A stretch of DNA of 64,000 bases from Mesostigma viride (lineage: Eukaryota > Streptophyta > Mesostigmatophyceae > Mesostigmatales > Mesostigmataceae). The DNA is taken from assembly GCA_009746045.1 (NCBI GenBank), contig RPFO01000131.1, forward strand, positions 241,860 to 305,859, given 5' to 3'. Positions 59,934 through 64,000 of the stretch are shown here, one piece after another. Positions within the stretch are counted from its first letter, which is position 1; each line of letters begins with the position of its first letter. A model generated the notes under the pieces. The model made no database searches, had not been told where the DNA came from, and saw only the letters and a program-made list of their open reading frames with translations. The translations under genes and the position numbers were made by a program.

Positions 59934-62900
59934 CATTGGGAGATGATGAGGGGAGGGAGGAGAGAGGCGAGGGGAACGCGTTGGGGGATGATGAGGGGAG
60001 GGAGGAGAACGGGAGGGGAACGCGTTGGGAGATGATGAGGGGAGGGAGGGGAACGGGAGGGGAACGCGTTGGGAGATGATGAGGGGAGGGAGGGGAACGG
60101 GAGGGGAACGCGTTGGGAGATGATGAGGGGAGGGAGGGGAACGGGAGGGGAACGCGTTGGGAGATGATGAGGGGAGGGAGGGAACGGGAGGGGAACGCGT
60201 TGGGAGATGATGAGGGGAGGGAGGGGAACGGGAGGGGAACGCGTTGGGAGATGATGAGGGGAGGGAGGGAACGGGAGGGGAACGCGTTGGGAGATGATGA
60301 GGGGAGGGAGGGGAACGGGAGGGGAACGCGTTGGGAGATGATGAGGGGAGGGAGGGGAACGGGAGGGGAACGCGTTGGGAGATGATGAGGGGAGGGAGGG
60401 GAACGGGAGGGGAACGCGTTGGGAGATGATGAGGGGAGGGAGGGGAACGGGAGGGGAACGCGTTGGGAGATGATGAGGGGAGGGAGGGGAACGGGAGGGG
60501 AACGCGTTGGGAGATGATGAGGGGAGGGAGGGGAACGGGAGGGGAACGCGTTGGGAGATGATGAGGGGAGGGAGGGGAACGGGAGGGGAACGCGTTGGGA
60601 GATGATGAGGGGAGGGAGGGGAACGCGTTGGGAGATGATGAGGGGAGGGAGGAGAACGGGAGGGGAACGCGTTGGGAGATGATGAGGGGAGGGAGGGGAA
60701 CGGGAGGGGAACGCGTTGGGAGATGATGAGGGGAGGGAGGGGAACGGGAGGGGAACGCGTTGGGAGATGATGAGGGGAGGGAGGGGAACGGGAGGGGAAC
60801 GCGTTGGGAGATGATGAGGGGAGGGAGGGGAACGGGAGGGGAACGCGTTGGGAGATGATGAGGGAGGGAGGGGAACGGGAGGGGAACGCGTTGGGAGATG
60901 ATGAGGGGAGGGAGGGGAACGGGAGGGGAACGCGTTGGGAGATGATGAGGGGAGGGAGGGGAACGGGAGGGGAACGCGTTGGGAGATGATGAGGGGAGGG
61001 AGGAGAACGGGAGGGGAACGCGTTGGGAGATGATGAGGGGAGGGAGGGGAACGGGAGGGGAACGCGTTGGGAGATGATGAGGGGAGGGAGGGGAACGGGA
61101 GGGGAACGCGTTGGGAGATGATGAGGGGAGGGAGGGGAACGGGAGGGGAACGCGTTGGGAGATGATGAGGGGAGGGAGGGAACGGGAGGGGAACGCGTTG
61201 GGAGATGATGAGGGGAGGGAGGGGAACGGGAGGGGAACGCGTTGGGAGATGATGAGGGGAGGGAGGGGAACGGGAGGGGAACGCGTTGGGAGATGATGAG
61301 GGGAGGGAGGGGAACGGGAGGGGAACGCGTTGGGAGATGATGAGGGGAGGGAGGGGAACGCGTTGGGGATGATGAGGGGAGGGAGGGGAACGGGAGGGGA
61401 ACGCGTTGGGAGATGATGAGGGGAGGGAGGGGAACGGGAGGGGAACGCGTTGGGAGATGATGAGGGGAGGGAGGGGAACGGGAGGGGAACGCGTTGGGAG
61501 ATGATGAGGGGAGGGAGGGGAACGGGAGGGGAACGCGTTGGGAGATGATGAGGGGAGGGAGGGGAACGGGAGGGGAACGCGTTGGGAGATGATGAGGGGA
61601 GGGAGGGGAACGGGAGGGGAACGCGTTGGGAGATGATGAGGGGAGGGAGGGGAACGGGAGGGGAACGCGTTGGGAGATGATGAGGGGAGGGAGGGGAACG
61701 GGAGGGGAACGCGTTGGGAGATGATGAGGGGAGGAGGGGAACGGGAGGGGAACGCGTTGGGAGATGATGAGGGGAGGAGGGGAACGGGAGGGGAACGCGT
61801 TGGGAGATGATGAGGGGAGGAGGGGAACGGAGGGGAACGCGTTGGGAGATGATGAGGGGAGGGAGGGGAACGGGAGGGGAACGCGTTGGGAGATGATGAG
61901 GGGAGGGAGGGGAACGGGAGGGGAACGCGTTGGGAGATGATGAGGGGAGGGAGGGAACGGGAGGGGAACGCGTTGGGAGATGATGAGGGGAGGGAGGGGA
62001 ACGGGAGGGGAACGCGTTGGGAGATGATGAGGGGAGGGAGGGGGGAACGCGTTGGGAGATGATGAGGGGAGGGAGGGGAACGGGAGGGGAACGCGTTGGG
62101 AGATGATGAGGGGAGGGAGGGGAACGGGAGGGGAACGCGTTGGGAGATGATGAGGGGAGGGAGGGGAACGGGAGGGGAACGCGTTGGGAGATGATGAGGG
62201 GAGGGAGGGGAACGGGAGGGGAACGCGTTGGGAGATGATGAGGGGAGGAGGGGAACGGGAGGGGAACGCGTTGGGAGATGATGAGGGGAGGGAGGGAACG
62301 GGAGGGGAACGCGTTGGGAGATGATGAGGGGAGGGAGGGGAACGGGAGGGGAACGCGTTGGGAGATGATGAGGGGAGGGAGGGGAACGGGAGGGGAACGC
62401 GTTGGGAGATGATGAGGGGAGGGAGGGGAACGGGAGGGGAACGCGTTGGGAGATGATGAGGGGAGGGAGGGGAACGGGAGGGGAACGCGTTGGGAGATGA
62501 TGAGGGGAGGGAGGGAACGGGGGGAACGCGTTGGGAGATGATGAGGGGAGGGAGGGGAACGGGAGGGGAACGCGTTGGGAGATGATGAGGGGAGGGAGGG
62601 GAACGGGAGGGGAACGCGTTGGGAGATGATGAGGGGAGGGAGGGGAACGGGAGGGGAACGCGTTGGGAGATGATGAGGGGAGGGAGGGGAACGGGAGGGG
62701 AACGCGTTGGGAGATGATGAGGGGAGGGAGGGAACGGGAGGGGAACGCGTTGGGAGATGATGAGGGGAGGGAGGGGAACGGGAGGGGAACGCGTTGGGAG
62801 ATGATGAGGGAGGGAGGGGAACGGGAGGGGAACGCGTTGGGAGATGATGAGGGGAGGGAGGGGAACGGGAGGGGAACGCGTTGGGAGATGATGAGGGGAG

Positions 62901-64000
62901 GGAGGGGAACGGGAGGGGAACGCGTTGGGAGATGATGAGGGGAGGGAGGGGAACGGGAGGGGAACGCGTTGGGAGATGATGAGGGGAGGGAGGGGAACGG
63001 GAGGGGAACGCGTTGGGAGATGATGAGGGGAGGGAGGGGAACGGGAGGGGAACGCGTTGGGAGATGATGAGGGGAGGGAGGGAACGGGAGGGGAACGCGT
63101 TGGGAGATGATGAGGGGAGGGAGGGGAACGGGAGGGGAACGCGTTGGGAGATGATGAGGGGAGGGAGGGGAACGGGAGGGGAACGCGTTGGGAGATGATG
63201 AGGGGAGGGAGGGGAACGCGTTGGGAGATGATGAGGGGAGGGAGGGGAACGGGAGGGGAACGCGTTGGGAGATGATGAGGGGAGGGAGGGGAACGGGAGG
63301 GGAACGCGTTGGGAGATGATGAGGGGAGGGAGGGGAACGGGAGGGGAACGCGTTGGGAGATGATGAGGGGAGGGAGGGAACGGGAGGGGAACGCGTTGGG
63401 AGATGATGAGGGGAGGGAGGGAACGGGAGGGGAACGCGTTGGGAGATGATGAGGGGAGGGAGGGAACGGGAGGGGAACGCGTTGGGAGATGATGAGGGGA
63501 GGGAGGGGAACGGGAGGGGAACGCGTTGGGAGATGATGAGGGGAGGGAGGGGAACGGGAGGGGAACGCGTTGGGAGATGATGAGGGGAGGGAGGGAACGG
63601 GAGGGGAACGCGTTGGGAGATGATGAGGGGAGGGAGGGAACGCGTTGGGGATGATGAGGGGAGGGAGGGGAACGGGAGGGGAACGCGTTGGGAGATGATG
63701 AGGGGAGGGAGGGGAACGGGAGGGGAACGCGTTGGGAGATGATGAGGGGAGGGAGGGGAACGCGTTGGGAGATGATGAGGGGAGGGAGGGGAACGGGAGG
63801 GGAACGCGTTGGGAGATGATGAGGGGAGGGAGGGGAACGGGAGGGGAACGCGTTGGGAGATGATGAGGGGAGGGAGGGGAACGGGAGGGAACGCGTTGGG
63901 AGATGATGAGGGGAGGGAGAACGGGAGGGGAACGCGTTGGGAGATGATGAGGGGAGGGAGGGGAACGGGAGGGGAACGCGTTGGGAGATGATGAGGGGAA
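59934..64000. repeat. 44-bp G-rich minisatellite, more than 4 kb, running off the window
   Basis: The unit contains GGGAGGGGAAC twice, then GCGTTGGGAGATGATGAGG, 44 bases in all and about 92 copies here. Most changes are one-base losses in G runs. A recurrent short form of 33 bases lacks one GGGAGGGGAAC, for example near 60610, 61350, 63210 and 63750. Frames of 60-90 residues (M-G-D-D-E-G-R-E...) come from the repeat and are not genes. On the gene strand the array is pyrimidine-rich and ends about 60 bases before the first visible splice acceptor. Confidence 0.97.

Noticed and set aside
59940-64000. Repeated 60-90-residue frames beginning M-G-D-D-E-G-R-E
   Set aside because: The 44-bp period is not a multiple of three and the frames exist only where one-base changes restore them. 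No start, domain or splice context supports coding.

Overview
This window reads as nuclear DNA of a eukaryote, most likely a chlorophyte green alga. The evidence is GC-rich coding sequence, a gene cut into many short GT-AG exons, Gln/Gly-rich inserts in proteins, abundant LTR and non-LTR retrotransposons, and long G/C-rich simple repeats. The genus cannot be determined from what is visible.

Left part (1 to about 34.5 kb) is a nest of mobile elements. Fragments of non-LTR (LINE) elements form the substrate. A 13.7-kb Ty3/gypsy chromovirus (1505-15184, minus strand, TSD GAAGG) is inserted in a LINE 3' end. It carries an upstream ORF with an RNase H1 hybrid-binding (viroplasmin-like) domain, gag, pol with a C-terminal chromodomain, and a further ORF downstream of pol. 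That last ORF is split by a 2.1-kb non-autonomous LTR element (4105-6250, TSD GGTAG, apparently identical LTRs). A second stack lies at 18826-29420: a copia-type LTR element with gag but no recognisable polymerase (TSD GTAAG) contains another copia-type element (19903-24894, TSD GTTTA) that encodes only Gag and protease. A solo gypsy-type LTR (30430-31097, TSD ACGAC) sits inside a 5'-truncated LINE insertion. Palindromic MITE-like elements occur at 17.0-17.8 kb and 31.2-31.8 kb. LINE 3' ends finish in a short stem-loop followed by (TTAA)n.

Right part (about 36.6 to 59.9 kb) is one large host gene on the minus strand, reconstructed here from 19 phase-consistent exons. It encodes an RNB-family 3'-5' exoribonuclease with an S1 domain, closest in motif order to DIS3L, the catalytic subunit of the cytoplasmic RNA exosome. 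The catalytic aspartates and the RNB signature are present. The 5' end lies beyond the right edge. Its introns hold unusual material: a 7.6-kb intron with a direct-repeat pair and a gag remnant, a 30-bp minisatellite, a 0.78-kb array of tetranucleotide repeats that change sequence while keeping the 4-bp period, a C-rich array next to a palindromic MITE, and a tandem repeat of splice-site-like sequence. A 47-bp minisatellite lies just 3' of the gene. Upstream of the first visible exon the window ends in more than 4 kb of a 44-bp G-rich minisatellite.

Most other long open frames come from repeats that lack stop codons and are not called as genes.
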